From NCBI GenBank assembly GCA_003254885.1, contig QANT01008699.1, forward strand, positions 1-61,234: DNA of 61,234 bases, in the 5' to 3' direction. Below are positions 59,110-61,234 of the stretch, piece after piece. The notes below the pieces were generated by a model. It searched no databases, was not told the origin of the DNA, and was given only the letters and a program-made list of their open reading frames with translations. How positions within the stretch are numbered: position 1 is the stretch's first letter; every line of letters starts with the position of its first letter. The DNA is from Purshia tridentata. Its lineage: Eukaryota; Streptophyta; Magnoliopsida; Rosales; Rosaceae. Both the position numbers and the translations under genes were made by a program.

Positions 59110-60119
59110 GGGAAATTTTAGCTATACCCAACAATTTTCTTTTGATACCCAACATATATTTTAAACTTGAATGGACCATTTTATCCCTTAGTAAAATTAC
59201 CATTAAGGACAAATTATAACTTTTAAAAAATCAAATTTTCTTTCCATACCCAACATAATACCCAATTCCTTTATCAATCCTAACATAACCATCCTCACTC
59301 ATCCTCTCTCAAACCATCCTCACTCATCCTCTCTCACACTTACACCCTCTCTTACATTTACACTAACATCAAATTAACCTTTAACATCAAAATAAGGGTT
59401 TTTAGGTAGATGAATGGTAAAATCGTACCCTATGAGCCTCCAAATGATGTATGCGTGCATTTTGTGTAATTTTTTTGCATTTTTCCATGTTTTAGACGTT
59501 TTAGAAATTTTTGGTTCGGGATGTGTTCGGCGAACCAGAACCGAACAAGACTATAATGTTCGGTTGGAGCCGGCCAAACAAATGACAAATGTTCGGTTGG
59601 AGCCAGCCGAACAAATGACAAATGTTCGGTTGATGCCAACCGAAGATTTGCGACGAACTCGGCAGACCAGAGCTGAATGACCTCCGACAGCATAAATGAA
59701 TCCAACCCAAAAATCCACCAAAAACTCAAATCAATGGATAAAATTCATATAAAAACAACAAACTCATCATAAAATACGTTTAATTTGTCCACAATGACAA
59801 ATAAAAAGCTTAAGGACTGAGAGTAGATGTTCTATTCAATGGTGGTGAGGGGAATATGGTAGCTATTAGGTATGGTGTTGGGTATGGGTGTAGTGTAAAT
59901 GCTTGGGTTGGGAGAGAAATTTATTATTGTTGGGTATGTGTGTAAAATTATGGGTAAGGAGAGAAAATTAAAATAAAGGGTTGGGTATCTATTAATAAGG
60001 GTAATATGGTAATTGAGATTCGGTAAAATAAGAAAAAACTGATTTGAAAAAGTTGGGTGTTGGGTAAATTAAGAAATTAGGTAACAAAAGAAGATTGTTG
60101 GGTATAAATAGAAATTCCC
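59110..60119. mobile_element. Non-autonomous MULE-type transposon with 9-bp duplication
   Basis: The element is 1010 bp. The left terminus starts GGGAAATTTTAGCTATACCC; the right, reversed, starts GGGAATTTCTATTTATACCC. The arms match at roughly 80% over about 40 bp (shared ATACCCAACAAT and TCTTTTG). It is flanked by the perfect 9-bp direct repeat TAAATTATA (59101-59109 and 60120-60128), the size typical of Mutator-like elements. It has no transposase. Inside, a 33-bp unit starting GTTCGGTT is repeated at 59558, 59591 and 59624. Confidence 0.87.
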
Positions 60120-60128
60120 TAAATTATA

Positions 60129-61234
60129 TTCTTATCCTTATGAGCTGTAAAACTATACTTCTGAATCTTTTATTTATTTATTTGTTAGCAAAAGACTAAG
60201 AAAACAAGAGACAGAAAGTTTTTTGTACCTCTTTTGAGAGGTAATATACTTATGAGCAAAAATGAATTCTTTAGCAAATAAAACAGAGTTTATTTAATCA
60301 TTTGAGGATGCATTTCCACATTGGCCTATTCTATATGCTATCAAATTTGGTATGTAATATTATGCTTTCAATTAAATCCCAAAACAAAATGAGAAATTGC
60401 AATATGTGGGAAAAGACCAAATATGGTGGTGCATGATGTCCATCACAAAAAATAATAAGACACAAGGATGCTGTCGTGCGTAGGTTCATCACTTTGTCAC
60501 GTTCTTTTGTGTAAGCACTGTGAGGAATAAAATAAGGAGATGCCAACCAAATATTTTAATTATTGAAATTTTCAAATATATTGTTAACATGGTATTCTAT
60601 TTTGATAACTTCAGACTTCAACTTCAACCTTTTTTTTCTTTTGGATCTTCTCTGAGGTTCATTATCAACCTAAATAAAAGAATGACAGGGTAGGTGGGTT
60701 CTTGGATTTTAGAGGTCACAAAATATATTTGCTTGGTTGTCTATTTCAAAGAATCAATTCACAAATTATCCTTTGAAAAAAAAATATTATGCTTTTGTCT
60801 TTTTCGAATGAAGATGTGTTAATTTGATATATATTATTAATTATTATATAATAAATTAAATATTTGAAATTCAAAATATAATAATATAAGAGCCCTAGTT
60901 CTATATGGTTAAGACTTTATTTGATGTATATGATATGATTAGATAGGATAAATCGATAAATTTTTGTATATTCAATAAATAAAACTTAAAGAAATATATA
61001 ACATATATAAGATGGACTAATCATAAGGGTTCTCCTACAAATGGTGGTATTAAATAATCCATCGATCTTCTTCTCATCATCTTTCTTCAAGTTAGAAGAC
61101 ACTATTTCTATTCTTACTTAAATACACATAAATTTAGTCATTTATCTTATTAAATTATATTGTATGCACAGTTATTATATTAATTTGTTGGGTGGAGCTA
61201 TACTTAAATTCTCTTTATTTATATTTCATTACAA
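60129..61234. other. Gene-free AT-rich DNA to the window end
   Basis: No gene, RNA or transposon ends are seen. The only frame of note (60331-60546, minus) is short and unrecognised. Confidence 0.5.

Noticed and set aside
1..61234. tRNA, rRNA or snoRNA genes
   Set aside because: Reading for tRNA A- and B-box pairs and rRNA-like blocks gave nothing convincing. A covariance-model scan (tRNAscan-SE, Infernal) would be decisive.

Overview
The window is nuclear DNA from a dicot plant. Genes are split by short GT-AG introns, intergenic DNA is AT-rich, and the protein families are plant-specific (TGD4, ABCB auxin-type transporter, LEA_4, MUSTANG). The protein sequences look Rosaceae-like (Prunus or a relative), but that placement is recognition from memory, not a search. 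No CRISPR, operon, plasmid or viral structure is present.

Layout. 1-15.9 kb is a transposon-rich block. It holds two diverged large LTR-like elements (A, 494-3461; B, about 10563-13453), a decayed Helitron Rep/helicase (3845-7435), an assembly junction marked by a single N (7815), an intact intronless F-box gene (9335-10405, minus), the truncated 5' end of a TFIIE-beta gene (to 14445), and a partial Ty1/copia element (to 15843). 16.1-19.3 kb is an 8-coding-exon beta-carbonic anhydrase (minus). 20.9-26.1 kb is a full-length Ty1/copia element (minus) with both LTRs; its single reading frame carries six in-frame stops and no frameshift. 27.7-33.3 kb is a 12-coding-exon, 1293-residue ABCB transporter (minus). 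37.7-44.1 kb is a 17-exon HAD-type 5'-nucleotidase (plus). 45.1-47.5 kb is TGD4 (plus), converging on a TruA-type tRNA pseudouridine synthase (48.1-50.0 kb, minus). 52.1-54.7 kb is a domesticated MULE transposase with a PB1 domain (plus). 56.4-58.1 kb is a secreted-type LEA_4 gene (plus). Two non-autonomous DNA transposons with perfect target-site duplications lie nearby: hAT-type (55209-55814, 8 bp) and MULE-type (59110-60119, 9 bp).

The genes are independently transcribed housekeeping, transport or stress genes and do not form one pathway. Exon models were built by hand from splice sites and reading-frame continuity. For every multi-exon gene the exon lengths sum to a whole number of codons, which supports the models.

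No wholly new system was found. The most unusual signals are: a 52-bp tandem repeat in element A whose hairpin arms change in compensating pairs; the stop-only decay of the copia polyprotein; a 63-bp palindrome-bearing repeat inside that polyprotein; three in-frame alternative acceptors created by a tandem duplication in the LEA gene, together with a signal peptide and an ER-retrieval-like C terminus; a 22-bp four-copy repeat in the LEA promoter; and an exon-like island with splice sites downstream of the Helitron.
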